Shown here in pieces: positions 10,743 to 19,282 of a DNA stretch of 64,000 nt. The translations under genes and the position numbers were made by a program. How positions within the stretch are numbered: the stretch's first letter is position 1; each line of letters opens with the position of its first letter. The notes under the pieces were generated by a model that saw only the letters and a list, made by a program, of their open reading frames with translations, had not been told where the DNA came from and made no database searches. Origin of the DNA: Dolomitihabitans soli (GTDB taxonomy: Bacteria; Actinomycetota; Actinomycetes; Streptosporangiales; Streptosporangiaceae); NCBI RefSeq assembly GCF_022213955.1, contig NZ_JAKNTW010000042.1:1-64000 (forward strand), given 5' to 3'.

Positions 10743-11390
10743 GTGGTGGATCGACTTCGTGGCTGGCCGGCGACCTTGGCTGAGGGTCCGGTGGGGCTTC
10801 GGCCGCTACGCCTGCGTGACGTGCGTGCCTGGCGGGACACCCGCATCAGAAACGCCGACTGGCTTCGTCCCTGGGAGCCGAGCAATCCCGAGACACCCCT
10901 GTTCAAGACGGGTCTCGGGCCCTATGTCTCGATGGCCGGCACGCTGCGGCGCGAGGCGCGGCAGGCGCTCGCTCTGCCCTGGGTCGTGACCTACGGCGGC
11001 GAGTTCGCCGGGCAGCTCACCGTGGGGGCCATCGTGTGGGGCTCCGCCCGCTCCGCCCAGGTCGGTTACTGGGTCGACGGCGCCCTCGCCGGTCGCGGCA
11101 TCATCCCGACCGCCCTCGCCCTGGCCGTCGACCACTGTTTCTTCACCACCGGCCTGCACCGTCTCGAAGCGAACATCCGTCCCGAGAATCAGGCGAGCCG
11201 CCGAGTGGTGGAAAAGCTGGGATTCAGGGAAGAGGGCATCAGACGGCGTCAACTCCACATCGACGGGGCCTGGCGCGATCACATTTGCTATGCGATAACG
11301 GTTGAGGACGCCCCCAGAGGCCTTCTGGTCCGGTGGCGACGAGCAAGGGAGGCCGCAGCACACGGTGGCCCTCCCCATGAAGAGGTTTGA
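10743..11390 (+). CDS. RimJ/RimL-type GNAT N-acetyltransferase
   Basis: A 215-aa GNAT protein. It begins with the RimJ-type segment VGLRPLRLRDVRAWRDTR, has the acceptor-side region AQVGYWVDGALAGRGI, where AGRGI is the acetyl-CoA-binding motif A, and ends with NQASRRVVEKLGFREEGI. Members acetylate the N-terminal amine of ribosomal or other proteins. GTG 10743 or 10746 behind GGGGGG/GGAG is the likely start; the in-frame ATG at 10710 has no usable ribosome site. A rimJ homologue next to moeA and sepX is conserved in mycobacteria. Confidence 0.88.
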   Translation: MVDRLRGWPATLAEGPVGLRPLRLRDVRAWRDTRIRNADWLRPWEPSNPETPLFKTGLGPYVSMAGTLRREARQALALPWVVTYGGEFAGQLTVGAIVWGSARSAQVGYWVDGALAGRGIIPTALALAVDHCFFTTGLHRLEANIRPENQASRRVVEKLGFREEGIRRRQLHIDGAWRDHICYAITVEDAPRGLLVRWRRAREAAAHGGPPHEEV

Positions 11391-11514
11391 CGATCTCGCG
11401 ACACACCGCACCGAATGCTCGTCAATTAGTGACACGCGGTCTTACGGTGCGTGACGTGAGCACTTCGAGAACGCCGACAGTCGAGAGGCGTTTTCGTGCT
11501 GCCCGGGGGTGGTC

Positions 11515-12309
11515 GTGAGCAGCGCCCTAATCTACATCGCCATCGTCGTCATGTGGCTCGGTGTCCTGATCCCCATGTGGCTGCACCGGGACAAGAACCA
11601 GCTGGCAGAGGCCGAGGACTCCTTCGTAGCCGCCGCTGCGGACGATGACACGGGCGTACTCCCCATTCCGGTGCCGGACGCTGATTCCACGCAGGAGTAC
11701 GTGCCCGGTTCCGTGCCGGATTACGCATCAGAAACGGCATCGGATTACGTGTCCGGCGAGGCACCGGATTACGCTCCGGCACACGTGTCCGGCGGGGCGG
11801 ATCACACGCCTGGCCAGGTGCCGGAATACGCGGCCGATCAGGTGACCGGCTCCGCGCCGGAACATGCGGCCGACCCCGGTGACCTGGACACCCCAGAATC
11901 CGAGGCGGTCCGTACGCCCGCCGCCGACCCGCGTCGCGCCGCCTACCGTCGCAGGGCCGTCATCGTGGCCCGCCGCCGTCGTCGGCTCTTCTGGTGCACG
12001 CTGCTGGTCCTCGCCTCCGTGGTGACCGCCACGGCCGGTGTGATCCCCTGGTGGGGCGTCGTTCCCTCCGGCCTGCTCATGGCCGGCTACCTGACCGTCC
12101 TGCGGGTCGCCGTGGGCGTCGACCGCGAGCGCGCCCGCCGCGTCGCCGAGGCCCGCGCGGAAAGTGCCAGGCGCGCCCGTGAACGCCGTCGAGCCCTCGA
12201 AGCCGCCGCCCAGCAACACGAGGCCGAGATCATCGAGCTCGCCGCCCACCAGCAGGACGAACTCTTCGACCAGTACGCCGAGATGTCCCGCCGCGCGGTC
12301 GGCGACTGA
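11515..12309 (+). CDS. sepX: divisome-associated membrane protein SepX/GlpR
   Basis: The N-terminus SSALIYIAIVVMWLGVLIPMWL (residues 2-23) is the SepX/GlpR signature: one membrane helix ending in MWLxR. After it comes a 90-residue acidic linker of degenerate repeats (PDYASE, SDYVSG, PDYAPA, PEYAAD). An Arg-rich segment, two more helices at about 158-198, and an Arg/Glu-rich coiled coil follow. SepX is needed for normal septation in Streptomyces. The genomic context (galU, moeA, GNAT upstream) matches the actinobacterial locus. GTG 11515 follows GGGGGTGG; GTG 11509 is possible. Confidence 0.82.
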   Translation: MSSALIYIAIVVMWLGVLIPMWLHRDKNQLAEAEDSFVAAAADDDTGVLPIPVPDADSTQEYVPGSVPDYASETASDYVSGEAPDYAPAHVSGGADHTPGQVPEYAADQVTGSAPEHAADPGDLDTPESEAVRTPAADPRRAAYRRRAVIVARRRRRLFWCTLLVLASVVTATAGVIPWWGVVPSGLLMAGYLTVLRVAVGVDRERARRVAEARAESARRARERRRALEAAAQQHEAEIIELAAHQQDELFDQYAEMSRRAVGD

Positions 12310-12382
12310 GCGACCGGACCGGACGGTTCGCCTGGATGGCGCGGAGCCCTTCCAGAGTTTGCTAATCTAGTCGAGTCCCCAT

Positions 12383-12460
<78 letters not shown>

Positions 12461-12465
12461 TGTCG

Positions 12466-12499
12466 AAGGCCACTTCCTCTTGTCGGAAGTGGCCTTTTT
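12466..12499. terminator. intrinsic terminator inside the left end of the AICE
   Basis: AAGGCCACTTCC and GGAAGTGGCCTT form a 12-bp stem with a 7-nt loop, followed by TTTTT on the + strand; the complementary strand has a shorter A/T flank. It ends tRNA-Ala transcription and probably also that of int coming from the right. Confidence 0.85.
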
Positions 12500-12501
12500 G
12501 G

Positions 12502-12525
12502 TGCCGTACAGCAGCGAAATACAGC
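12502..12525 (+). repeat. left arm-type integrase site
   Basis: A 24-bp sequence starting TGCCGTACAGCA and ending TACAGC, with 21 of 24 bases identical to 29048-29071 inside the other end of the element, in the same orientation. Each copy holds two TACAGC half-sites. Position just inside the core fits integrase arm binding. Confidence 0.6.
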
Positions 12526-13727
12526 TACGTGAGCTTCCCGCCCAGTTTCTTGAGCGCTTCGCGTGTGTCCTCCAATGAGACCTCGCTGTACACGTTCATG
12601 GTGACCGCGATCTGGCTGTGGCGGAGGATCTGCATCGCGATCCGCGGGTGGACGTCGAGGGCGACCAGAAGCGACGCGCAGGTCTTGCGGGTGGCGTGGA
12701 CGGGGACGGCGCGTACCTCAGCCCTCTTGATCGCGGCGGCGAAGCTGCGGTTGAAGTTGCGCGGCTCGACCGGCTGACCGGTCCTGGTCGTGAAGACGAG
12801 GCCGTTGTCCGTCCACTCCTTGGCCGCTTCGCGAGTCGCCTTCTGGGTCCTCCGTCGTTCGTTCAGGGCCGTGACGCAGATGTCCACGAGGGGAAGGACG
12901 GCGTCCGACGATTCGGTCTTGGTCTGGCGATGGAGAAGCCGGCCGCGTACCCGCTGGATCTGCCAGCCCACGGTGAGTTCGGCCTGGTCGAGGTCGACGT
13001 CTTCCCAGCGGAGCCCGAGCATCTCACCGCGCCGCAGCCCGAGGGCCAGAATCAGCACGTAGGCGGTGTAGAGCGGGTCTCCGTGCGTGCGTGCCGATTC
13101 GAGGAACTGCCGGGCCTCATCCACCGACCATGGCTTGACCTTGCGGCGTCGAGGTTTGGGCACGCGCATCAACGCGGCCACGTTGCGGGTCAGGACCTCT
13201 TCACGGACGGCGTTGCTGAGCCCCGCCCGGAGAACCGTCCAGGCGTCACGCACTGTCCGCTCGGATGCCGTCTGCCCGCAGCACATCCCCTTGTCGCAGC
13301 ACTTCTTGGTGGAACGTCGCGCGTCCTTCCCCTGAGCGCAGCACTGGCAGGCCGTACGGAGCTTGTTGTGCCAGGTCTGGACGTCCCGGACGCCCAGCTT
13401 GTCGAGCCGTTTCCCGCCGAGCCCAGGCACGATGTACAGCCGGACGAACATCTCGTACGTCTCAGCTGTCTTCGGCGCCAGGTTGGGCTCTACGACCTCG
13501 CGGAGCCAGTACGCCAGGTAGTCGGCGAGCTTCGGCGACTTGGTGACGACCGGTCCCTTGCGCGCCATCTCGTGGAGCTTGAGCCACTTGTCGTGGGTCT
13601 CTTCGCGGGTCTTGCCGTAGCACCATTTGCGGGTCTTCTTGCCTTCTGGGGTGGTGACCCAGACGTAGCCGGCCCAGCCGTTCTTGTAGGGGAAGACCGA
13701 GCCTTCTCGGTTCGCGCGCTTGCTCAT
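12525..13727 (-). CDS. int: tyrosine-type site-specific integrase
   Basis: Catalyses integration and, with Xis, excision of the AICE at tRNA-Ala. The 400-aa protein has an N-terminal arm-binding domain, a SAM-like core-binding domain (about 65-120), and a catalytic domain with Arg in LGLRRGEMLGL, HATRKT, His in ILRHSQ and Tyr in NVYSEV. A Cys-rich insertion (CQCC..KKCC..GMCC, about 128-152) is a feature of many actinobacterial integrases and probably binds metal. The gene ends 65 bp inside attL and its start overlaps the xis stop, so both are one leftward operon. Confidence 0.95.
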   Translation of the reverse strand: MSKRANREGSVFPYKNGWAGYVWVTTPEGKKTRKWCYGKTREETHDKWLKLHEMARKGPVVTKSPKLADYLAYWLREVVEPNLAPKTAETYEMFVRLYIVPGLGGKRLDKLGVRDVQTWHNKLRTACQCCAQGKDARRSTKKCCDKGMCCGQTASERTVRDAWTVLRAGLSNAVREEVLTRNVAALMRVPKPRRRKVKPWSVDEARQFLESARTHGDPLYTAYVLILALGLRRGEMLGLRWEDVDLDQAELTVGWQIQRVRGRLLHRQTKTESSDAVLPLVDICVTALNERRRTQKATREAAKEWTDNGLVFTTRTGQPVEPRNFNRSFAAAIKRAEVRAVPVHATRKTCASLLVALDVHPRIAMQILRHSQIAVTMNVYSEVSLEDTREALKKLGGKLT

Positions 13728-13912
13728 CAGGCGGCCTCCTCACACAGGCGGGTCACGTAGTCGCTGAGGGCGGATTCGGGGATACGGCGGCAGCGGACGC
13801 CGACCAAGATTGAGTCCAGCTCGCCCGCGTTCATGAGCTGGTAGAGCGTCCACCGGCTGACCTGGAGAGCAGCCATCGCTTGGGGGACGGTGAGCAGCTT
13901 GGGGCTACTCAT
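13727..13912 (-). CDS. xis: excisionase, helix-turn-helix
   Basis: A 61-aa protein of the MerR-like excisionase type: LLTVPQAMAALQVSRWTLYQL is the helix-turn-helix and SILVGVRCRRIPESALSDYV the wing and following helix. It directs the integrase towards excision. The start ATG 13912 lies within the end of rep and the stop overlaps the int start, giving a compact rep-xis-int cluster. Confidence 0.9.
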   Translation of the reverse strand: MSSPKLLTVPQAMAALQVSRWTLYQLMNAGELDSILVGVRCRRIPESALSDYVTRLCEEAA

Positions 13913-15275
13913 GGACGCCTCCCGAATCGGTTGAGCGGCTTTCGGTGAGGGCGGCGGCGAGGAGGGCGTCACCGAGGGAGTAGCCCTTACCGGCGTACTC
14001 CCATTCGGCGATGACAAGGACGGTGTCCTCGTCGAACAGGGGGAGGCGGCCAGTGTTGATCTCCTCGTCGCGCATGTGGTCGGCGCGGTCGGCACGGAGT
14101 TCGCCGAGGGTGGTGGAGTAGTGGCGGCTTTTGGTGGAGAAGTGGCCGCGGAAGCCGAGCATGTGGGCCCATTGGGTGAGGCGGAGGTCGGCCAGGTCGT
14201 CGAGGTCGCCGAGGCGGAAGCATTCGGCGATGAGGCGGCGGGCATGGTCGCGGAGGGGAAGTGCGGCGAGGTCTTCCATGGGGTTGATTCGGCGGTCGAG
14301 GGTGCCGACGCATTCGGCGGCTTTGGTGGCGTACTTGGCGATGTAGCCGGCTACGGCCTGGTCGGTGAGTTCGCCGGTGGTGGTGATGGGGCGGGTGTCG
14401 ACCTGGGTGCCCCAGCGGAGCGTTTCGGCGGGGCGGTTGTCGAAGGCGGGGATGGTGACGGTGACGGCGGAGGCGGCGTGTTGTATGGCTTGCGCCAGGA
14501 GGTCAGCGGTTGCCCAGCCGGGCGGGGCGGAGGTCGGGCCGCCGGGGCCGTCGAGGCGTACGACGGCGTGGAAGTGGACCAGGCCGCGCCGCTGGTATTC
14601 GGCGACCTTGGCGAAGGACACCGTGACGTGGTCGCGCAGTTCTCGCATGGTCAGGCCGGCGAGCTTGGCGAGGCGGCGGCGCAGGGCTTCGGTGAAGCGG
14701 CGCCACAGTTCCGGGGACAGGGCGTTGAACAGCACCGAGCCGGTGTAGTCGTAGCAGTCGGGGCACAGCGGTTCGCCAAGGCGTGCCTCGTCGGCTCCGT
14801 GGCGCGCGGTGCAGGACATGACCCGCCCGTGGGGGCAGGTGGGAGCGTCGCGGCGGGCGTGGCAGGGCAGCGGCTTGCCGTTCTTCTCGCGGCGGGTGTG
14901 GACCGCCCCGAAGGACGGGGCGGTGAGGGTGAGGAACAGCGCTGGGTGTGCGGTGACCGTCTCGGGGACGCCTTTCCCGCCGGTCAGGCCGGCGCGGATC
15001 AGGTGGTAAGTGTCGGCCCGGTAGGTCTCGGCGCAGGCGGGGCAGCGGGTGGCGCGGCGGGTCTTGCAGGGGACGCGGAGCACGCCGTCCGGCTCGGTGG
15101 CGGTGGTGTAGGTGTGCAGGCGTTGCCCGGTGGCGGTGTCGACGTGGATGACGTGGCCGCGGAGGTGGATTGGCTGTCGGCAGCCGCCGGTGTGGCGGAT
15201 CTGGCTGGCCCACCGGTCGTATTGGGGGTCATGGAGCCGGGCGATGAGGCCGGCTACGGCGTGGTTGGTTGGCAT
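13905..15275 (-). CDS. repSA: replication initiator protein (RepSA-like)
   Basis: Rolling-circle type initiator expected to replicate the excised circle. The 456-aa protein has several cysteine pairs (RCPACAE, DAPTCPHGRVMSC, PLCPDCY) and the HUH metal site in RRGLVHFHAVVRLDG at about 230-245, as in pSAM2 RepSA. The likely nicking tyrosine lies in the segment VAGYIAKYATKAAE. Start ATG 15275 (PTNHAVAGLIARL follows). It overlaps xis by 8 bp. Confidence 0.88.
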   Translation of the reverse strand: MPTNHAVAGLIARLHDPQYDRWASQIRHTGGCRQPIHLRGHVIHVDTATGQRLHTYTTATEPDGVLRVPCKTRRATRCPACAETYRADTYHLIRAGLTGGKGVPETVTAHPALFLTLTAPSFGAVHTRREKNGKPLPCHARRDAPTCPHGRVMSCTARHGADEARLGEPLCPDCYDYTGSVLFNALSPELWRRFTEALRRRLAKLAGLTMRELRDHVTVSFAKVAEYQRRGLVHFHAVVRLDGPGGPTSAPPGWATADLLAQAIQHAASAVTVTIPAFDNRPAETLRWGTQVDTRPITTTGELTDQAVAGYIAKYATKAAECVGTLDRRINPMEDLAALPLRDHARRLIAECFRLGDLDDLADLRLTQWAHMLGFRGHFSTKSRHYSTTLGELRADRADHMRDEEINTGRLPLFDEDTVLVIAEWEYAGKGYSLGDALLAAALTESRSTDSGGVHE

Positions 15276-15376
15276 GATGGGGCTGTCCCTTCCGGGCTTC
15301 GCGGTTCGGTGTGGGATGGCCCCCGACGTGACGCGTGTCTTGGCGGATGTGTGGTCACGCCGGGGGCGCTCGGGGT

Positions 15377-15505
15377 TCAGCAGAAGCCGAGGCCCTGGCA
15401 GTGCGGGCAGGTGTCGCCGTAGCTGTCGCTTCCGGTGCCGCCGCAGTGGCAGCACTGCCACCGCTTGGGCTCGATCTCGACCGGTTCCAGGTCGTCGAGG
15501 GTCAT
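15377..15505 (-). CDS. 42-aa zinc-finger microprotein
   Basis: A very short gene with a strong ribosome site (AAAGGAGGTGG) before ATG 15505. The protein starts MTLDDLEPVEIEPKRW and then carries CCHCGGTGSDSYGDTCPHCQGLGFC, two CxxCxGxG knuckles like the DnaJ zinc domain. Its start codon overlaps the stop of the preceding 57-aa gene (ATGA), so they are co-translated. Small zinc-finger proteins next to rep are common in AICEs; the function is unknown. Confidence 0.75.
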   Translation of the reverse strand: MTLDDLEPVEIEPKRWQCCHCGGTGSDSYGDTCPHCQGLGFC

Positions 15506-15675
15506 GCGATCCACCTCCTTTCGCGCTTGGGCGCGGTGTTGAGGAACACGCGCCAGGTATGGGGGCGGTGCTGGAGTGGGATGAGCGGGGTGATCTGCCG
15601 GATCGGCAGGATGGCGCGGATCTCGGTGATGGCGTAGGCGAGTTCGGTGTGGGTGCCGTCGATGCGGATGCGCAT
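15502..15675 (-). CDS. 57-aa hypothetical AICE protein
   Basis: Starts MRIRIDGTHTELAYAITEIR and ends RVFLNTAPKRERRWIA. GGAG lies eight bases before ATG 15675 and the stop overlaps the next start. No family recognised; the basic end and position in the rep operon suggest a DNA-related accessory role. Confidence 0.65.
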   Translation of the reverse strand: MRIRIDGTHTELAYAITEIRAILPIRQITPLIPLQHRPHTWRVFLNTAPKRERRWIA

Positions 15676-15690
15676 GGTGATCTCCGGTGG

Positions 15691-16053
15691 TCAGCCCGCG
15701 TGCGCGGCAGAGTCGGTGGTGGGGGCCGGGTCCATGACGATGGAGTCCCGGTAGCTGTTCTCGGCGTCGTGGCGGGCGCGGGCGTCGGCGAGGATGCCCA
15801 CGGCGGTGTACTCGACCGGGCCGAGGTGGACGCTTGCGTAGTAGTGCCCGTAGATGGTGGCGTGGGGGTCGATCTCGGTCTCTAGGAGTGCGGCGACCCG
15901 ATCAATCTCGGTACGGATATCGGCGTCGGTGCCGCGGGCGTAGTGGCAGACGCTCACGTAGTCAGGGGCGGGAAGGTCGGGGTTGGCCTTGAGAAGGACG
16001 GCGAGGTTGATCAGGCCGGTGATGAGGTCGGCGCGGTTGTCGGTGGTGTCCAT
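15691..16053 (-). CDS. 120-aa hypothetical AICE protein
   Basis: A mostly helical, acidic soluble protein (LITGLINLAVLLKANPDLPAP, then DADIRTEIDRVAALLETEIDPH) with a C-terminal tail rich in Ala and Pro. GAGGAG precedes ATG 16053. It lies 15 bp upstream of the 57-aa gene and 16 bp downstream of the DUF2637 gene, in the same operon. Proteins like this recur in AICE rep-tra intervals; no function is known to me. Confidence 0.7.
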   Translation of the reverse strand: MDTTDNRADLITGLINLAVLLKANPDLPAPDYVSVCHYARGTDADIRTEIDRVAALLETEIDPHATIYGHYYASVHLGPVEYTAVGILADARARHDAENSYRDSIVMDPAPTTDSAAHAG

Positions 16054-16069
16054 CGGGTTCTCCTCTTGG

Positions 16070-16747
16070 TCAGGCGGTTTCTGGGGCGTTGCGCAGGGTG
16101 TGCAGGAGTTCGGAGGCGAGTTGGCTGGAGACGCCGAGCCGGGCGCGGAGGGTGTCGCGGGTGATGTGTTTGCCGTGCCGGGCGTGGTGTTCATCGGCGA
16201 CGCGGCGGGCGTAGTCGAGCAGCGGCCCCGCCGTATCTGAGGAGCCGTCGTTCTTCGCGTCGTTCTCGGTGTCGTTCTGGCCGTTCTCGTCGAGTACGGC
16301 GGGCAGAACGGGAACAGGCGCGGGAACGAGGGACGGGGACGGTTCGGGACGGGGGTCGGTCGCGCGGCGTTCCAGCATGGAGACGGCGATGAGGAACGCG
16401 CCGGCGGGAGTGGCGGCGGTGATCCACCCCCAGGGGGAGGGGTCAGCTTGGGCGAGGTTCGCGGCCAGGGACAAGGCGACTCCGCCGACGAGAACGAGGG
16501 TGGGCCAGGAGATCCAGCCGCTCCGTTCCCGCCCGTTCTTCTTGTCGCGTTGCCGTTCGCGGGCGGCCATGACGCACGTGAGGTCGACGCAGACGGCTAC
16601 GGCCCAGGCCATCCAGCCGTCTTGTCCGTGCTCGGTGGCGGTGTCGCGGATGTGGGTGAAGCTGCCGGCTCCGGCGATGAGGGCGAGGATCACCACGGGG
16701 GCGGAGTCGGCCAGCCGCAGGGCCAGGCGAGGCGTCGTGGTGGTCAT
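16070..16747 (-). CDS. DUF2637 membrane protein (SpdB-like)
   Basis: A 225-aa protein with four predicted membrane helices (about 15-33, 46-62, 83-100, 105-124), a charged loop RERQRDKKNGRERSGW, a Pro/Asp-rich linker, and a C-terminal HTH-like segment (HITRDTLRARLGVSSQLASELLHTLR). DUF2637 proteins sit beside TraB in many actinobacterial elements and are thought to help plasmid spreading between hyphal compartments, as Spd proteins do. The gene lies 30 bp downstream of traB. Confidence 0.82.
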   Translation of the reverse strand: MTTTTPRLALRLADSAPVVILALIAGAGSFTHIRDTATEHGQDGWMAWAVAVCVDLTCVMAARERQRDKKNGRERSGWISWPTLVLVGGVALSLAANLAQADPSPWGWITAATPAGAFLIAVSMLERRATDPRPEPSPSLVPAPVPVLPAVLDENGQNDTENDAKNDGSSDTAGPLLDYARRVADEHHARHGKHITRDTLRARLGVSSQLASELLHTLRNAPETA

Positions 16748-16777
16748 GGTGGGTTCCTCCTTTCTCGGTGCGGCGGG

Positions 16778-18154
16778 TCAGGCGGCGAGTTCGGGGGTGG
16801 GGTCGGTGGCGGGGAGTTCGTGGCCCAGGCCGCTGGCGGCGAGCTGGGACCAGGAGGGGGTGATGTTGGCGTAGGCGCAGGCTGCTTGTTCGGCGGTGGT
16901 GGTGGAGACGTAGCCGGAGCGGGCGCGGTACCAGCGGCCGTCACTGTCGGTGATGACGGCGACGCCGGGGAGTTCGGGGGCGATGGATCGGGCGGCTACC
17001 AGGGCGTCGGGGTCGAGGTCGCCCAGGGTCATCACGGCGGTTTCGGGATCGTTGACCCGGTGGCAGACCCGCCCGCCGACCTGAGCACGCAGGGCGGTGA
17101 CGCCGGGGCCCAGGTCGGAGCCGATGCGCTGGCCGGAGAGGACGAGGTGGATGCCGAAGGCGCGGCCGAGTTGGGCGATGCGCAGCAGGGCGGTAGCCGT
17201 ACGGGTCACCTCGTCCTTCTCGCTCTTGTCGGCGGTGAGATACAGCTCCGCCAGTTCGTCGACCAGGACCACGGCGGGGATGGGGCGGACGTCGTCGGGG
17301 AGTTGCCAGATGTCGCGGACGTTGTAGCGGCGGCAGGCGAGCATCCGGGCGCCCATGACGGCGATCAGGTCGGCCAGCAGTGACACGCATTCGGCGCGGG
17401 TGGTGGCCAGGGCGGTGAGCCGAGGGTCGTAGGCGGCCAGTTCGACGCCGCCTTTGAGGTCGAACCCGATCAGGGCGATCGGTTGGGGGGCGAGAGCGAC
17501 GAGGAGGGCGTTGATGAGGTTGGACTTGCCGGACTGGGTGGCGCCGGCGTTCATCCAGTGCGGGATGAGCCGGAAGTCCATCCGCCAGGCCGCGCCGGTC
17601 TCCAGGACGCCGACGATCGGGCGGAGCAGGTCGTCCGCGCGCCAGCCTTCGCGGGGTTCGGGTGGGGGTACGGCGGGCGTGGTCTGGGCTAACGGGTCGA
17701 CGGTGACGCCCTGGAGGGTGACACGGCCGGGCCGGGAGCCGACGACCCGGACCGCTTCGACGCGCCAAGCGTGGGCCAGGCGTTCGCAGACTTTGGCGTA
17801 GTCGTCGGGCACCTGTCCGTCGAGCAGGTGGAAGGTGAGGCGGAAGCCGTACCGGATCGGTCGCGGGAGACCCATCCACGGTTTGGTGTCGACGGCGACC
17901 CGCTGGAAGCGCCGCCGGACGCGGACGACGCCGGTGGAGGCGACGAGGCCGGGGACGGTGGTGAACCACCAGCGGTGACGCTTCTTGGTCAGGGAGCAGC
18001 CGGAGGCGACGTGGCGCCAGGACCAGCGGAGCCAGATGGCTTTGCGGGGGAAGACCAGGGCGTACCAGTAGGAGACCGGGGCCCAGCGGCGCCAGGCCAG
18101 CAGGATCAGCAGCGCGCCCAGGACGAGGAGCACGGGTTGGTGGAGGGTGTTCAT
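16778..18154 (-). CDS. traB: FtsK/SpoIIIE-like conjugal DNA translocase
   Basis: TraB moves double-stranded DNA between mycelia and alone suffices for AICE transfer. The 458-aa protein has one N-terminal membrane helix (about 7-20). Its ATPase domain carries Walker A GATQSGKSN (about 223-231), Walker B AVVLVDELAELY and the FtsK segment LIRIAQLGRAFGIHLVLSGQR-like (LLRIAQLGRAFGIHLVLSGQ). A C-terminal region of about 60 residues may recognise clt repeats. The stop of the upstream SCO3933-family gene overlaps its start by 4 bp. Confidence 0.9.
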   Translation of the reverse strand: MNTLHQPVLLVLGALLILLAWRRWAPVSYWYALVFPRKAIWLRWSWRHVASGCSLTKKRHRWWFTTVPGLVASTGVVRVRRRFQRVAVDTKPWMGLPRPIRYGFRLTFHLLDGQVPDDYAKVCERLAHAWRVEAVRVVGSRPGRVTLQGVTVDPLAQTTPAVPPPEPREGWRADDLLRPIVGVLETGAAWRMDFRLIPHWMNAGATQSGKSNLINALLVALAPQPIALIGFDLKGGVELAAYDPRLTALATTRAECVSLLADLIAVMGARMLACRRYNVRDIWQLPDDVRPIPAVVLVDELAELYLTADKSEKDEVTRTATALLRIAQLGRAFGIHLVLSGQRIGSDLGPGVTALRAQVGGRVCHRVNDPETAVMTLGDLDPDALVAARSIAPELPGVAVITDSDGRWYRARSGYVSTTTAEQAACAYANITPSWSQLAASGLGHELPATDPTPELAA

Positions 18155-18486
18155 CTGGCCACCGCCGCAGGGGTGAAGGAGACGGCGCGGTAGGAGATGC
18201 CCCAGCGGGTGACGCCGTCGCGGGCCTGTTCCCAGACGTAGCCGACGAGGCCGACCGGGATGACTTCTTCACCGGCGGTGATCTGCGGTTCGGGGCTGGC
18301 GCTGACCTTGACCAGCTCCATGCGGCCCCTGTCGTCTTCCATCAGGAGCGTGACTTCGTACATGGTGTTGCCGTCTTTGTCGCGCTTGATCTCACCGGTT
18401 TCCTTGCTGACCAGGCGGGGGCGGGGTGCCTTGACGCAGGTGACGGTGAGGCGGGCGACGTCGACGGGGATCGGGATGTTTCGCAT
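18151..18486 (-). CDS. SCO3933-family regulatory protein
   Basis: A 111-aa protein (RNIPIPVDVARLTVTCVKAP, then DGNTMYEVTLLMEDDRGRMELVKVS) matching the small SCO3933-type proteins that precede traB in Streptomyces AICEs. It has an OB-like, beta-rich pattern. AAGGA precedes ATG 18486 and its end overlaps traB, so it heads the transfer operon. The role is not established; regulation of transfer is presumed from position. Confidence 0.75.
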   Translation of the reverse strand: MRNIPIPVDVARLTVTCVKAPRPRLVSKETGEIKRDKDGNTMYEVTLLMEDDRGRMELVKVSASPEPQITAGEEVIPVGLVGYVWEQARDGVTRWGISYRAVSFTPAAVAR

Positions 18487-18626
18487 GATCGTTTCCTTGG
18501 ATCGAGGTGGAGGTCTTGGAGTACATGGAACACTTGGCATTCTATGTTGTCAATGGCTTCTTCGGCGTCCTGGTTGGTTTCTTTACCGGGGTGTGCTCAA
18601 CTGGTGAATGTTGAGGGAGGGCCCCG

Positions 18627-19019
18627 ATGGTGGAGAAGAGTGGCCGACCGGCCTACTTGCAGATCGTCGACGACCTGCGCCGGCAGATCGACGCCGGGAC
18701 GCTCGCGCCTGGTGACGCGCTGCCCTCGATCGCTCAGCTGTGTGACCGCTACGACGTGTCGGCGAGCGTGGTCAAGGCCGCCATCAGTGTCCTGCGGACC
18801 AAGGCCATCGTGGTCGGCCAGCAGGGCAAGGGCGTGTTCGTCAGCGAGGCCGCCATTGCCATCCCCTCCGACGATCCGGAGCCCGAGCTTGTCTCGCCCG
18901 GCGCCGCAGGGGAGATCCTTGACGAGCTGGCCAAGGTTCGCCGCGGTCTCAAGGATCTGGGGGATCGGCTGACCGCGCTTGAGTCGGCGGTGTTCCAAGA
19001 GCCGAAGCGATCTCGCTGA
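18627..19019 (+). CDS. GntR-family regulator (KorSA-like)
   Basis: A 130-aa regulator: N-terminal winged helix of the GntR/YtrA type (PAYLQIVDDLRRQIDAGTLAPGDALPS, then YDVSASVVKAAISVLRTKAIV) followed by a short coiled coil (AKVRRGLKDLGDRLTALES) instead of a full effector domain. In pSAM2 the GntR protein KorSA represses the transfer activator. It is divergent from the SCO3933-traB operon, and the 140-bp gap between them is the likely shared control region. GAGGGAGG precedes ATG 18627. Confidence 0.85.
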   Translation: MVEKSGRPAYLQIVDDLRRQIDAGTLAPGDALPSIAQLCDRYDVSASVVKAAISVLRTKAIVVGQQGKGVFVSEAAIAIPSDDPEPELVSPGAAGEILDELAKVRRGLKDLGDRLTALESAVFQEPKRSR

Positions 19020-19092
19020 CCCGGCATCCCAGCTCGTCGATCTCGGCCAGGATCGCGGCCAGTTCGCCGGCGATTCGTTCGGTGCTGTTCAC
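18949..19092 (-). CDS. possible 47-aa helical protein
   Basis: Frame starting GTG 19092 (VNSTERIAGELAAILAEIDELG) that reads like a real amphipathic helix. It overlaps the end of the GntR gene on the opposite strand by 71 bp, and its ribosome site (AAGGGAG) is about 10 bases away. It could equally be chance in GC-rich DNA. Confidence 0.3.
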   Translation of the reverse strand: MNSTERIAGELAAILAEIDELGCRVSEIASALGTPPTQARSADPPDP

Positions 19093-19282
19093 GGTGGTCT
19101 GACTCCCTTGTCCCTCCCTTCGGCGCTTATCGCCTTTCGGGATGACCTAAGTTCACCGTGAGCTGGGGGTTTCCGGTATCACGAGCCCATAGCTAAGATT
19201 CTTCATTGCTGTCTAACAGCGTTTTACACAGCGTTTTCACATGCACCACCGCACCTGCCCCCGTGTCACGCGAAGGGACGCA

